Position numbers and translations under genes: made by a program
From: Planobispora rosea
Lineage (GTDB): Bacteria; Actinomycetota; Actinomycetes; Streptosporangiales; Streptosporangiaceae
DNA length: 64,000 nt
NCBI RefSeq assembly: GCF_014648175.1
Contig: NZ_BMQP01000010.1
Location: 124,001-188,000 of the forward strand
Reading direction: 5' to 3'
Shown here: one piece after another, positions 36,211 through 45,559 of the stretch
How positions within the stretch are numbered: position 1 is the first letter of the stretch
Layout: each line of letters begins with the position of its first letter
Notes under the pieces: generated by a model
What the model saw: the letters and a program-made list of their open reading frames with translations, nothing else
Database searches by the model: none
Told to the model about the DNA's origin: nothing

Positions 36211-36825
36211 TCAGGGGCGCTGGATCTGGCCGATGATGCCCAGCACGTCCTCGGCGAGCCTGCGGGAGGCGGTCTCGTCCTCTGAGAGCGCGACCTCGGA
36301 GACCGCGGCGGCGAGCGCGCCGGTGAGGACCACGACCAGCGCGCCCTCGTCCCCCTCGAACAGGGCGGCGTTGCGCTTGGCCCACTGGCGCAGCCGGTCG
36401 CGCATGATGATCTCGAAGCCGGGCGGTCCGTCGCCGCGGAGGAACAACGCGGCGAGCTCGCGCTCGTCCAGGCAGCCCTCCAGGTACGCGCGGGCGCCGG
36501 CGATGAACAGCCGCATCGGGTCGGTCTCGCCGTCGGCCCTGGCCGTCTGGACCGCCTGCTTGGTGCGCTGCGTCTGGCGGGCCTGGAACTCCTCGAAGAG
36601 TGTCAGGTAGAGGTCGGCCTTGCCGGAGAAGTGGTGGTAGAGGCTGCCGACGCTCGCACCCGCGCGCGCGACCACGTCGGTGACGCCCGCCTCGGCGAAA
36701 CCGCTCGTGACGAAGGTCTCCCTGGCCGCGGCCAGAAGCGCGCCCCGCGTGGCGGCACCCCGTTCGGAGGTCCGCGCGGTCGCCTTCGTTACCGGCCGTT
36801 CCGTGTCGCTGCTCATAGTGGCCAC
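36211..36825 (-). CDS. TetR-family transcriptional regulator
   Basis: 204 residues. N-terminal HTH ([46 protein letters not shown]) and an all-helical ligand domain with several aromatic residues. The GTG start has GGAGGAGG 8 bases upstream. It lies upstream of DUF4245 on the same strand and divergent from glpX (36901), so either or both are possible targets. No palindrome strong enough to call an operator is visible in the 75-base gap to glpX. Confidence 0.88.
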   Translation of the reverse strand: MATMSSDTERPVTKATARTSERGAATRGALLAAARETFVTSGFAEAGVTDVVARAGASVGSLYHHFSGKADLYLTLFEEFQARQTQRTKQAVQTARADGETDPMRLFIAGARAYLEGCLDERELAALFLRGDGPPGFEIIMRDRLRQWAKRNAALFEGDEGALVVVLTGALAAAVSEVALSEDETASRRLAEDVLGIIGQIQRP

Positions 36826-36900
36826 ACATTATCCTCCTCCGCCGGGCAAGGAAGGGACAACTACGATCGGGTTCAGAATCCACGAGAGGGGCTTTCCGCC

Positions 36901-37935
36901 ATGTCCGAGCAGACGTCCGTCCCCGCCGCCCTCGCCACGGGCGAGCATGCGCCTGATCGAAACCTGGCCCTCGAACTGGTCCGGGTGACCGAGGCGGCCG
37001 CGATGGCCGCGGCCCGCTGGGTGGGACGCGGTGACAAGAACGGCGCCGACGGCGCGGCGGTCAACGCGATGCGCCAGCTGATCAACACGGTGTCGATGAA
37101 CGGCGTGGTGGTGATCGGCGAGGGGGAGAAGGACAACGCGCCGATGCTCTACAACGGCGAGTCCGTGGGCGACGGCAGCGGTGCCGAGTGCGACGTGGCC
37201 GTGGACCCGATCGACGGCACCCGCCTCACCTCCCTGGGCATGCCCAACGCGATCTCGGTCATCGCGGTCAGCGAGCGCGGCTCGATGTACGACCCGTCGG
37301 CCGTCTTCTACATGGACAAGCTGGTGACCGGGCCCGAGGCGGCCTCCTCCGTGGACATCAACGCGCCGGTCGCCGACAACATCGCCGCGGTGGCACGCGC
37401 CAAGGGGGGCGAGTCCTCGGACGTGACCGTGGTCATCCTCGACCGGCCCCGCCACGAGAAGATCATCCGGGAGATCCGCGAGACCGGCGCGCGGATCAAG
37501 CTGATCACCGACGGCGACGTGGCCGGTGCGATCATGGCGGCCCGGGTGGGCACCGGCGTCGACCTGATGCTCGGTATCGGCGGCACGCCCGAGGGCATCA
37601 TCGCGGCCTGCGCGCTCAAGTGCCTGGGCGGTGTGATCCAGGGCAGGCTGTGGCCGCAGGACGACGCCGAGCGCCGCCGCGCGCTGGACGCGGGTCTCGA
37701 CCTGGACGCCACGCTGACCACGGACGACCTGGTCAGGTCCGACGACGTGTTCTTCGCCGCGACCGGGATCACCGACGGCGAGATCATGCAGGGCGTGCGC
37801 TACCGCGGCGGCCACGCCGTGACGAACTCCCTGGTCATGCGCGGCCGGTCCGGCACGATCCGCAAGATCGAGTCCGAGCACCAGCTCTGGAAGCTGCGCG
37901 CCTACAGCGCGATCAACTTCGACACCGCCGTCTGA
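36901..37935 (+). CDS. glpX: class II fructose-1,6-bisphosphatase
   Basis: 344 residues. Hydrolyses fructose 1,6-bisphosphate in gluconeogenesis. Seen: metal-binding [16 protein letters not shown], the diagnostic [10 protein letters not shown], the substrate-region [11 protein letters not shown], and [20 protein letters not shown]. In most actinobacteria this is the only essential FBPase. ATG start with GAGAGGGG upstream. Divergent from the TetR gene. In mycobacteria glpX is followed by fum and xseB; here a DUF1707 gene, regulators and the inositol operon intervene before the fumarases at 51.8 and 58.9 kb. Confidence 0.96.
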   Translation: MSEQTSVPAALATGEHAPDRNLALELVRVTEAAAMAAARWVGRGDKNGADGAAVNAMRQLINTVSMNGVVVIGEGEKDNAPMLYNGESVGDGSGAECDVAVDPIDGTRLTSLGMPNAISVIAVSERGSMYDPSAVFYMDKLVTGPEAASSVDINAPVADNIAAVARAKGGESSDVTVVILDRPRHEKIIREIRETGARIKLITDGDVAGAIMAARVGTGVDLMLGIGGTPEGIIAACALKCLGGVIQGRLWPQDDAERRRALDAGLDLDATLTTDDLVRSDDVFFAATGITDGEIMQGVRYRGGHAVTNSLVMRGRSGTIRKIESEHQLWKLRAYSAINFDTAV

Positions 37936-38007
37936 CCTCTCCGGGTACGGCACCCGCACCGCGGTCGGGCGTCCCCGCCGGACCTCCTGGGGAGGGACGG
38001 CGGGCGG

Positions 38008-38610
38008 TCAGCGGCGGAACCAGGAGCGGCGGGGGCGCTTGGGCGACTTGGCGACGATGCTGCCCAGGGAGACGAGGCCGGTGATCTCGATGACCGGGCC
38101 GTCGGGGGAGGGCGGGACCTGGTTCTTCTTCCCGCCCAGGACGGCCGAGGCGGGCATCTCGATCCGCACGCCCTCCGGGACGATCAGCGTGAGCGTTCCC
38201 GCCATCACGGTGACCTGGAGGGTGATGTGGCGGGACTGGAGCAGCGCCTCACGCAGGTCGAGGGTGACGTTGGCGCAGACGGCGGTGGCGGAGTAACGCG
38301 TGGGCACCACCCACCGGCCGGAGCGCTCCTCCGAGCCGAAGAAGGCCGTCACCGGGCGGACGTCGGTCCGCAGCGGCTGCTCCTCGAGCGGGAGCAGGTC
38401 GGCGGTGAGGGCGGCGAGCTCGCCCAGCGTGCGGGTCCGGTAGAGCTGTTCGAGCCGTTCCTCGTGCTCGTCGTGGGTCAGGCGCCCGTCGGCGAGCGCG
38501 TCGTTCAGGACCTCGGCCACCCGGTCCCGGTCGACGTCCCCGGCCCGTAGGTCGCCGGGGCGCGGTTCGGGGGTGTTGTCACGGATCGCGGGAGGCCAGG
38601 AGAAGTCCAC
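38008..38610 (-). CDS. DUF1707 / cell-wall-active antibiotic response-type protein
   Basis: 200 residues. An N-terminal DUF1707 helical module (DLRAGDVDRDRVAEVLNDALADGRLTHDEHEERLEQLYRTRTLGELAALTADL) is followed by a beta-rich region (SGRWVVPTRYSATAVCANVTLDLREALLQ, ITLQVTVMAGTLTLIVPEGVRIEMP) resembling the C-terminal LiaF/YvqF-type domain. Ends with basic PKRPRRSWFRR. The GTG at 38610 is chosen because DUF1707 genes start just before the DUF; only AAGG precedes it. It lies 148 bases from the TetR gene at 38759; the gap holds a 33-bp repeat that copies the TetR end. Confidence 0.85.
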   Translation of the reverse strand: MDFSWPPAIRDNTPEPRPGDLRAGDVDRDRVAEVLNDALADGRLTHDEHEERLEQLYRTRTLGELAALTADLLPLEEQPLRTDVRPVTAFFGSEERSGRWVVPTRYSATAVCANVTLDLREALLQSRHITLQVTVMAGTLTLIVPEGVRIEMPASAVLGGKKNQVPPSPDGPVIEITGLVSLGSIVAKSPKRPRRSWFRR

Positions 38611-38667
38611 CCTTCGACGATAAGCCCTGCCCGGCCGTGCGTCGGCGGGAGACCGCCCGCCGGGGCC

Positions 38668-38780
38668 GGCGCACGGCGGCGAGGTCCTCATGTCGGAGGC
38701 GGAGCACGGCGATACGGGTCCCGCGTCGGAGCCGGAGCACGGCGGCGAGGTCCCGGCGTCAGGGCCGGAGCACGGCGATG
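38668..38780. repeat. 33-bp tandem repeat (four copies) extending the TetR 3' end past its stop codon
   Basis: GGAGCACGGCG or near variants start at 38668, 38701, 38734 and 38767, exactly 33 bases apart. The copy nearest the gene codes the last 11 codons of the TetR gene (DLIAVLRP and stop); the other three copies lie past the stop and have lost it. Reading past the stop would add three degenerate copies of the same peptide. Confidence 0.8.
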
Positions 38781-39376
38781 AGGTCCTCGACGTGGCCGCG
38801 GAAGACGGCGGCCATGTCCAGCCGCTCGGGATCCAGGAGCCACTGGGTCTGCAGGCCGTCCATCACCGCGATCAGCCGGGCGGCGTGCGCCTGCGGGTCG
38901 ATGTCCGACCGGAACTCACCGGTCTCCACCGCCCGGGCGAGCACCCTGGCCGTCTCGTCGCGGAGCCGCCGGTAGCGGTCGCGGGCCCACTCGTGGCCGG
39001 GGTGGTCCGCGGTGACGGCCTCGCCGCCCATCACGGTGAAGAGCTGGACGAGACCGGGGACGCGGGAGTTGTGCTCGACCACGTCGACCAGGACGCGCAG
39101 GGCCTCGGCACCGGTCCGCACGGCGCCGGAACGGTGACGGCGCAGGTCGAGCTCGTCGCGGTATTCGAGCACCTCGACCAGGAGCCGCTCCTTGTTCTGG
39201 AAGTGGTGGAGCAGCCCGGCCTGGGAGATCTCGGCCCGCTCGGCGATGCGCGCGAGAGAGGTCCCGCGGTAGCCGTTCTCCGCGAACTCCTGCAGGGCGA
39301 TCGCCAGGATGCGCTCCCTGCGCGCCTGTCCCGCCGCATATCCACGCCGCTGCCCCGCCGCCCGCACGTCAAGCAC
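38759..39376 (-). CDS. TetR-family transcriptional regulator
   Basis: 205 residues. N-terminal HTH (RRERILAIALQEFAENGYRGTSLARIAERAEISQAGLLHHFQNKERLL) with a C-terminal ligand domain. The GTG at 39376 is used; GTG at 39367 would drop three residues. Divergent from the MFS transporter gene 74 bases away, the usual regulator-transporter pair. The end of the gene is embedded in a 33-bp tandem repeat. Confidence 0.88.
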   Translation of the reverse strand: MLDVRAAGQRRGYAAGQARRERILAIALQEFAENGYRGTSLARIAERAEISQAGLLHHFQNKERLLVEVLEYRDELDLRRHRSGAVRTGAEALRVLVDVVEHNSRVPGLVQLFTVMGGEAVTADHPGHEWARDRYRRLRDETARVLARAVETGEFRSDIDPQAHAARLIAVMDGLQTQWLLDPERLDMAAVFRGHVEDLIAVLRP

Positions 39377-39449
39377 CCTACAGCGCGCGGTCAGGCCATT
39401 GACCGTGGGGAACGCCGCCCCTACTCTGACGGAAACTTGAACCCCCCTC

Positions 39450-40643
39450 ATGTTCATGGAGGCCGTGGTGCCGACCCCGCGTGACAGGCAGGCACGGGTG
39501 GCGACCTGGGCCGCCTTCTTCGTCCAGGGCCTCTGCTTCGCCACGCTGCTCACCCATGTGACCGACCTGCAGCGCAGGTTCGAGCTGAGCGACGGCGACC
39601 TCACCCTGGTCCTGCTGCTGGTGCCGGTGATCGCGGGTGTCGGGAGCGCCGCCGCGGGCTTCCTCGCCGCCCGGTACGGCAGCGCCCTGGTGCTGAGGAT
39701 CTCCCAGCTGGCCGTCTGCGTCATCGTGGTCCTCCTGGGCTGGAACGGCGGCCTCACCGGCCTGTACCTGCTGAGCGCCGCGTTCGGCCTCGCCGTCGGG
39801 GCGGTCGACGCGACGATGAACATGCAGGCCGTCGCGGTCGAGCGCACCTACGGCATGAGCGTGCTGACCGGCTTCCACGCGGTGTGGAGCGTCGGCTCGA
39901 TGCTGGGCGCCGGGGCCAACTCCGCCTTCAGCGCGCTCGGCGTGGATCTCGGCTGGTCCTTCACGGTCCCCGTGGTGATCGGCGCGGTCATCTCCCTGGC
40001 CATGCTCCCCCGCCTCTACGGGCGCGAGGAGGAGCGGGCGACCGCGCAGGCCGTGGAGACGGCGGCGGCCCGGGTGCCGTGGCGGCCGATCATCCCGCTC
40101 TGCCTGGCGATGGCCTTCCTCTACGTCGGCGACGCGGCCGTCTCCAACTACAGCACCGTCTACATGGAGGGCGCCCTGGCGGCGACCGGCTGGCTGGTGC
40201 CCTTCGCCTACTTCGCCTACCAGGCGGCGATGCTCCTCGCGCGGATCCCCGGGGACCTCGCCGTACGGCGGTACGGCCCGGCCCCGGTGGTCCGGCTGGG
40301 CGCGGTGGCCGCCGCGCTGGGTCTGCTGGGCGTCGTCGTCGCCCCCGGTCCCCTGGTGGCCGTGGTCTCCTTCGGCCTCGTCGGCGTCGGCCTGTCGATC
40401 ATCGCCCCGCAGTCGTTCTCCGCGGCGGGCCGCTTGGGCGCCGGGGCCGAGACCGCCATCGCCCGGGTCAACCTGTTCAACTACGTCGGCTTCGTCGTCG
40501 GCGCCGCCGCGGTCGGGACGATCAACGACCTGGTGAACGTGCGGGTGGCGTTCATCCCCGCCGCGGTGCTGGTGGTGCTGATCGTGTTCCTGGCGAGGGG
40601 CTTCCAGCCCCGGGCCGCCGAGGTCGCGGCGCGTCAGGGATAG
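39450..40643 (+). CDS. MFS transporter
   Basis: 397 residues, about 12 hydrophobic helices in two halves with a central cytoplasmic loop (RLYGREEERATAQAVETAAAR). The motif FLAARYGSALVLRI after TM2 fits the MFS signature region. It does not look like an IolT sugar porter (too short, lacks that family's motifs), so a role with the inositol operon is unlikely though adjacent. Probably controlled by the divergent TetR gene. Substrate unknown. The GTG at 39468 is an alternative start. Confidence 0.88.
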   Translation: MFMEAVVPTPRDRQARVATWAAFFVQGLCFATLLTHVTDLQRRFELSDGDLTLVLLLVPVIAGVGSAAAGFLAARYGSALVLRISQLAVCVIVVLLGWNGGLTGLYLLSAAFGLAVGAVDATMNMQAVAVERTYGMSVLTGFHAVWSVGSMLGAGANSAFSALGVDLGWSFTVPVVIGAVISLAMLPRLYGREEERATAQAVETAAARVPWRPIIPLCLAMAFLYVGDAAVSNYSTVYMEGALAATGWLVPFAYFAYQAAMLLARIPGDLAVRRYGPAPVVRLGAVAAALGLLGVVVAPGPLVAVVSFGLVGVGLSIIAPQSFSAAGRLGAGAETAIARVNLFNYVGFVVGAAAVGTINDLVNVRVAFIPAAVLVVLIVFLARGFQPRAAEVAARQG

Positions 40644-40655
40644 CGCCCGCCGCAG

Positions 40656-40706
40656 TCACTGCGGCCACCGCGGTCACGGGGATCACTGCGGCCACGGCGG
40701 TCACGA
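40656..40706. repeat. 24-bp direct repeat between MFS gene and iolD
   Basis: TCACTGCGGCCACCGCGGTC (40656) recurs as TCACTGCGGCCACGGCGGTC at 40683, offset 27 bases with one mismatch in the first 20 bases. It lies in the 99-base gap between two convergent genes. Confidence 0.7.
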
Positions 40707-40742
40707 CGGTCGCCGGGAACACCCGCCGGGCCGGGCGCCGCC

Positions 40743-42593
40743 TCACAGGTAGGGCCGCTGGTCGCGCTTGGCCGCCTCGTAGGCGGCGCGGGCCCGCCGT
40801 ACGTCCTCGTGTTCGGAGACCTCCGCGACCGGCACGTCCCACCAGGCCGTGGTCGCGGGGCCCGGGCCGGGGACCGTCTCGACGTGGACGACCGTGGTGC
40901 GGGTGGACTCTCGGGCCTTGGTCAGGGCCACGCGCAACGACTCCGGGCCGTCGGCGCGCAGCACGTCGGCGCCCAGGCTGGCCGCGTTGGCGGCGAGGTC
41001 GACCGGGACGAACACGCCGTCGAGCTCCCCGGTCGCGCCGCGCATCCGGTAGGCGGTGCCCAGCCGCCGCGCCCCCACCGCCTCCGACAGACCGCCGATC
41101 GAGGCGAAGCCGTGGTTGTCCACCAGGACGATCACGAGCTTGACGCCCTCCTGCACCGCGGTGACGATCTCCTGCGCCATCATCAGGTAGGACCCGTCGC
41201 CGACCAGCACGAACACCTCGCGTTCCGGCGCGGCGAGCTTCACCCCGAGCCCTCCGGCGATCTCGTAGCCCATGCACGAGTAGCCGTACTCCACGTGGTA
41301 GCCCTTGGGCTCGCGCGCCATCCACAGCCTGTGCAGATCTCCCGGCATCGACCCGGCGGCGTTGACCACCACGCCGTCCCGGGCGACCTCGTTGAGCATC
41401 CCGAGCACGACCGGCTGGGTCAGCTCCTCCCCCGTGGTGACCAGGGAGACCTGCTCGTGCCAGGCGTGGGCGAGCTCGGCGGCCCGGCCGGTCCATCCCT
41501 CCTCGGCCCGCCAGTCCCCCAGCGCCCCGAACGCCTCCAGCGCCGCACGGGCGTCGGCGACGAGCATCTCCCCGGCGTGCTTGGCCGCGTCGAAGGCGGC
41601 GACGTTGACGTTGAGGAACCGGGCCCGCCCGAACAGCGTCCGGGAGGCGGTGGTGAAGTCGCTGTAGCGGGTTCCGACGCCGATCACTAGGTCCGCCTCC
41701 CGCGCCAGCTCGTTGGCCGCGGCGGTGCCGGTGTGACCGACCGCGCCGACCCAGCAGGGATGGTCGTACGGCACCGCGCCCTTGCCCGCCTGCGTCTCCG
41801 CCACCGGGACGCCGTGCCGCCCGGCGAAGCGCGCCAGCGCCCCGCCGGCTCCGCCCGCCCCGCTGTAGGCGACCCCGCCCCCGGCGACGACCAGCGGCCG
41901 GCGCGAGGCGCGGATCAGCTCCAGCGCGCGGGCCAGCGCGGCGGGCTCCGGCACCGGCCGGGCCACGTGCCAGACCCGCCGGGCGAACAGCTCCTCGGGC
42001 CAGTCGTACGCCTCGGCCTGCACGTCCTGCGGGAGCGCCAGGGTGACCGCGCCGGTCTCGGCCGGGTCGGTCAGCACCCGCATGGCCGCCAGCAGGGCGG
42101 AGGGCAGCTGCTCGGGCCGGTTGACCCGGTCGAAGAACCGGGAGACCGGGCGGAGCGCGTCGTTGACCGTCACGTCGTAGGAGCGCGGGTCCTCCAGCTC
42201 CTGCAGCACCGGGCTGGCGACCCGGGTGGCGAAGACGTCACCGGGCAGCAGCAGCACCGGGATGCGGTTGATCGTGGCCAGCGCCGCGCCGGTGACCATG
42301 TTCGTCGCGCCGGGGCCGATGGAAGTGGTGCAGGCCAGGGTGGACAGCCGGTCGCGGGCGCGGGCGTAGCCGACGGCGGTGTGCACCATGGCCTGCTCGT
42401 TGCGGGCCAGGTAGTACGGGAGCGCGTCGCCGGTGCCCGCGCCCCGCTCGGCCAGCGCCTGACCGAGGCCGGCCACGTTGCCGTGGCCGAAGATGCCGAA
42501 GACGCCGGCGACCAGCCGCTGCTCGACGCCGTCGCGCTCCGACCACTGGGCGGCGAGGAACCGCACCAGCGCCTGTGCCACCGTGAGCCTCAT
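40743..42593 (-). CDS. iolD: 3D-(3,5/4)-trihydroxycyclohexane-1,2-dione hydrolase
   Basis: 616-residue ThDP-dependent enzyme of the acetohydroxy acid synthase fold that opens the inositol-derived ring. Seen: catalytic Glu region GNVAGLGQAL ... ARNEQAMVHTAVGYARA, LACTTSIGPGATNMVTG, and the ThDP-binding VGDGSYLMMAQE with the downstream Asn in VLVDNHGFASIG. ATG start. Last gene of the iolG-iolE-iolC-aldolase-iolB-iolD operon, 26 bases after iolB. Confidence 0.96.
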   Translation of the reverse strand: MRLTVAQALVRFLAAQWSERDGVEQRLVAGVFGIFGHGNVAGLGQALAERGAGTGDALPYYLARNEQAMVHTAVGYARARDRLSTLACTTSIGPGATNMVTGAALATINRIPVLLLPGDVFATRVASPVLQELEDPRSYDVTVNDALRPVSRFFDRVNRPEQLPSALLAAMRVLTDPAETGAVTLALPQDVQAEAYDWPEELFARRVWHVARPVPEPAALARALELIRASRRPLVVAGGGVAYSGAGGAGGALARFAGRHGVPVAETQAGKGAVPYDHPCWVGAVGHTGTAAANELAREADLVIGVGTRYSDFTTASRTLFGRARFLNVNVAAFDAAKHAGEMLVADARAALEAFGALGDWRAEEGWTGRAAELAHAWHEQVSLVTTGEELTQPVVLGMLNEVARDGVVVNAAGSMPGDLHRLWMAREPKGYHVEYGYSCMGYEIAGGLGVKLAAPEREVFVLVGDGSYLMMAQEIVTAVQEGVKLVIVLVDNHGFASIGGLSEAVGARRLGTAYRMRGATGELDGVFVPVDLAANAASLGADVLRADGPESLRVALTKARESTRTTVVHVETVPGPGPATTAWWDVPVAEVSEHEDVRRARAAYEAAKRDQRPYL

Positions 42594-42619
42594 CGTGACT
42601 CCTTAGCGGGGGGACTCCC

Positions 42620-43456
42620 TCAGCGGGGACTTCCCTGGCGGGGGGCCCGCGTCATGGGGACCCGGGGATCGGCCGGCCGGCCCGCCCAGGAGGAGCGGAC
42701 CCACGCGTGCCGGGGATCGTCGCAGAAGGCCATGGACCGCTTCTCGGCGGGCCCGGCCAGGACGTTCAGGTAGTACAGGTCGTAGCCGGGGGCGGCCATC
42801 GAGGGACCGTGGTAGCCGTGCGGGACGAGCACCACGTCACCGCCGTTCACCTCGGCCAGGGTGTCGTGCGTGCCGTACACCCGCTGGTAGCCGGGGCCGC
42901 CCTCGAAGTAGTAGATCTCCTCCAGTACGGCCTCCTGCTCCGAGGCCGTGTCGTGCTTGTGCGGCGGGTAGGACGACCAGTTGCCGCCGGGGGTCAGCAC
43001 CTCGACCGCGACGAGCTTGTCGCAGTCGAAGACGTCGGGCGCGCAGAAGTTGTTGACCTGCCGGGTGGCCTGACCGGCGCCGCGGACCTCCACCGGGACC
43101 CGGTCGGCGGGGCCGTACCGGACGGGCAGGTGCCGGGACGCGCGGGCGGAGGGGAAGGCGAAGCGGCCCTCGCCGGTGATGCGGGCCGTGGCCCCGACGG
43201 GCAGGTAGGCGAAGTCCGTCACCTCCTCGAAGACGGAGACGCGGCCGTTGAGCGTGAGCCGCACCCCGTCGCACTCGACCGCGCACGAGCCGGACATCGG
43301 CAGGACGAGCATCTCCTCGTCGCCGGTGGCGAACTCGACGCTCTCACCGGACAGGTGGAGGAGACGGAGCCCGGTGTAGGTCCAGCCGGCCGACTCGGGC
43401 GTGATCCACAACGCCCACGGGGCCAGGGCCGTGCTGCCCGCCGGGATGAACGTCAT
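42620..43456 (-). CDS. iolB: 5-deoxy-glucuronate isomerase
   Basis: 278 residues, cupin-fold isomerase converting 5-deoxy-D-glucuronate to 2-deoxy-5-keto-D-gluconate. Seen: metal-binding SSYPPHKHD, the EEIYYFE motif, and the GDVVLVPHGYH. The ATG at 43456 has GGGGGAGG 5 bases upstream; the frame is open further to 43636 but that part is unlikely coding. 91 bases separate it from the upstream aldolase-like gene, the only sizeable gap in the operon. Confidence 0.95.
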   Translation of the reverse strand: MTFIPAGSTALAPWALWITPESAGWTYTGLRLLHLSGESVEFATGDEEMLVLPMSGSCAVECDGVRLTLNGRVSVFEEVTDFAYLPVGATARITGEGRFAFPSARASRHLPVRYGPADRVPVEVRGAGQATRQVNNFCAPDVFDCDKLVAVEVLTPGGNWSSYPPHKHDTASEQEAVLEEIYYFEGGPGYQRVYGTHDTLAEVNGGDVVLVPHGYHGPSMAAPGYDLYYLNVLAGPAEKRSMAFCDDPRHAWVRSSWAGRPADPRVPMTRAPRQGSPR

Positions 43457-43547
43457 CGCGCCTCCCCCGGTCTCGGCCCGGCGGTCTCCCCGGGCCGCCG
43501 CCCGGCGGGACGTGGCACGGCCGCGCCGTACCGATGTGATCGTTGTC

Positions 43548-44444
43548 TCATGCCGCCTCCAGCATCGCCGCCGCGGTGTCCACCGCCGCCGCAACATCGT
43601 CATCGGAGGGGTACAACAACGCGCGGCCCACGACAAGCCCCCGGACGCCGGGGAGCCGCAACGCCTTGCGCCAGGCGGCGTACGCCAGGTCGGGCGCGTC
43701 CCCGGGATCGCCGCCGAGCAGCAGCGTGGGCAGGGTGGTGGCGGCCATCACCCGCTCCATCTCGTCCACCACCGGGATCTTCAGCCAGGTGTGCGCGGAG
43801 GTCGCGCCGAGCCCCTGCCCGACGTGCACGGCCCGGATGACGCCCTCCGGGGACAGGTCGTGGGTGACCGCCCCCTCCACCCGCCGCGACCAGAACGGCT
43901 CCACCATCGCCACCAGCCCGCGCGCGGCCAGCTCGGTGACCGCCCGGCCGCAGGCTTCGAGGGTGGCGGCGGTGGCGGGCTCGTCGACGCCGATCCGGCA
44001 GAGCATCTTGCCCCCGTCCAGGCCCATCCTGGCGATGGTGGCGGCGTCGTAGGCGGTGAAGCGGTCGTCGAACTCGAACGCCGTGCCGTGCACGCCTCCC
44101 CGGTTCATCGACCCGATGACGACCTTCCCCTCCAGCGCGCCCAGCAGGAGGAGGTCCTCCACGACGTCGGGGGTGGCCAGCACCCCGTCGACGCCCGGCC
44201 GGGCCAGCGCCACGCAGAGCCGCCGGAGCAGGTCCACCCGGCTGGCCATGGCCAGCGGCCGGTTCCCGACGCCGAGCGCGCCCCGGGCCGGGTGGTCGGC
44301 CGCGATGATCAGCAGCTGCTCGCGCTTCTCCATCAGGCTCCTCCGGCGCCGCGCCGCGGCCGCCTCGGCGATCCGCCAGGGGTGCCGCGCCCTGGTCTCG
44401 ATCAGCTTGCGGTAGCCCGCCTCTCCGGGACCGGCCTCACTCAT
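43548..44444 (-). CDS. TIM-barrel aldolase-like protein of the inositol operon (Cgl0158/DeoC-like)
   Basis: 298 residues. A (beta/alpha)8 protein related to deoxyribose-phosphate aldolases (LIIAADHPARGALGVG, VDGVLATPDVVEDLLLLGAL, GMDGGK-type LGLDGGKMLCRIGVDE, TWLKIPVV, LLLGGD). The Lys in TWLKIPV is in the position of a Schiff-base lysine. In Corynebacterium iol clusters a protein of this family sits between iolC and iolB and probably cleaves 2-deoxy-5-keto-gluconate 6-phosphate, replacing IolJ. Starts at ATG 44444, overlapping the iolC stop. GGGGGAG lies upstream. Confidence 0.8.
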   Translation of the reverse strand: MSEAGPGEAGYRKLIETRARHPWRIAEAAAARRRRSLMEKREQLLIIAADHPARGALGVGNRPLAMASRVDLLRRLCVALARPGVDGVLATPDVVEDLLLLGALEGKVVIGSMNRGGVHGTAFEFDDRFTAYDAATIARMGLDGGKMLCRIGVDEPATAATLEACGRAVTELAARGLVAMVEPFWSRRVEGAVTHDLSPEGVIRAVHVGQGLGATSAHTWLKIPVVDEMERVMAATTLPTLLLGGDPGDAPDLAYAAWRKALRLPGVRGLVVGRALLYPSDDDVAAAVDTAAAMLEAA

Positions 44445-45559
44445 CACCGGCTCCCCCGGCCCGGCCGGTTCTCACCCCGCGGCTCCCCATCCGGCTGTTT
44501 CCCGTTCTGCGGCTCCCCGCCCGACTGTTTCCCGTTCTGCGGCTCCCCGCCGGGCCCCTCCAGCAGCTCCAGCACCTCGGCCGCCGTGGGCATCGCGGGC
44601 GCGCACGCCAGCCGCCCGGCCACGATCGCCCCGGCCGCGTTGGCGAACCGCAGCGTGCGCTCCAGCGGCCAGCCCGCCAGCAGGCCGTGACAGAGCGCCC
44701 CGCCGAAGGCGTCACCCGCGCCCAGCCCGTTGACGACCTCCACCGGGACCGGCGGGACCTCCACCGTCTCGGCCGCGGTCATGCCGAGCACCCCGGCCGC
44801 CCCCCGTTTGACGACGGCCAGCTCGACGCCCGCCTCCAGCAGCGCCTTGCCCGCCTGAAGCGGTTCCCGTGTGCCGGTGGCCACCTCCACCTCCTCCAGG
44901 TTGCCGACCGCGACGGTGACGTGTCCGAGCGCCTCGCGCACCCGCTCGCGGGCCGTCTCCTCATCCGGCCAGAACATCGGCCGGTAGTCCAGGTCCAGCA
45001 CCGTGTACGGCCTCCGTCCACGGGCCCGCCAGGCCGCCAGGTGCGCGCCGCGCGACGGTTCGGCCGACAGCCCGGTCACGGTGGCCCAGAACAGCCGGGC
45101 CCCGGCGACGGCGGGCAGGTCCAGCTCCTCCGGGAGGATCTCCAGGTCGGGGGCCTTGGGGTAGCGGTAGAAGTAGAGCGGGAAGTCGTCCGGCGGCCGG
45201 ATCTCGCAGAACGTCACCGGGGTCGGCAGGCCCGGCACCGCGGTGACGTACTGGTCGCCGACGCCGTACCCGCGCAGCGCGTCGTGGACGAACAGCCCGA
45301 ACGGGTCGGCCCCGGTCCGGGTGATCACCGCGCTGGAGCGGCCCAGCCGGGCCGCGGCCACGGCCACGTTGGTCGGGCTGCCGCCCAGGTATTTGCCGAA
45401 GGTCTCCACCTGCCGCAGCGGGACCCCGACCTGGAGCGGGTAGACGTCCACCCCGACCCGCCCCATGGTCAGCACCTCGGGGATCGCACCGGGGCTCACG
45501 CCGGAGGCCGCGCCGGGAGTTACGGCGGGCGTCGTGCCGGGGCTCCCGCCGGGGATCAC
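44444..45559 (-). CDS. iolC: 5-dehydro-2-deoxygluconokinase
   Basis: 371 residues, PfkB-family sugar kinase. Seen: N-terminal VLTMGRVGVDVYPLQVGVPL, GGSPTNVAVAAARLG, and the C-terminal signature LGAGDAFGGALCHGLL with the catalytic Asp. Phosphorylates 2-deoxy-5-keto-D-gluconate, making the substrate for the neighbouring aldolase-like enzyme. The GTG start overlaps the iolE stop (GTGA); the first ~30 residues are a Pro/Gly/Thr tract. The C-terminus carries a non-conserved 35-residue tail with a GGEPQNGKQ repeat (33-bp DNA repeat at about 44480-44550). Confidence 0.95.
   Translation of the reverse strand: MIPGGSPGTTPAVTPGAASGVSPGAIPEVLTMGRVGVDVYPLQVGVPLRQVETFGKYLGGSPTNVAVAAARLGRSSAVITRTGADPFGLFVHDALRGYGVGDQYVTAVPGLPTPVTFCEIRPPDDFPLYFYRYPKAPDLEILPEELDLPAVAGARLFWATVTGLSAEPSRGAHLAAWRARGRRPYTVLDLDYRPMFWPDEETARERVREALGHVTVAVGNLEEVEVATGTREPLQAGKALLEAGVELAVVKRGAAGVLGMTAAETVEVPPVPVEVVNGLGAGDAFGGALCHGLLAGWPLERTLRFANAAGAIVAGRLACAPAMPTAAEVLELLEGPGGEPQNGKQSGGEPQNGKQPDGEPRGENRPGRGSR

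Noticed and set aside
39450..40643. MFS gene as an inositol transporter
   Set aside because: Shorter than IolT/sugar-porter family members and lacking their motifs; paired instead with a divergent TetR regulator.
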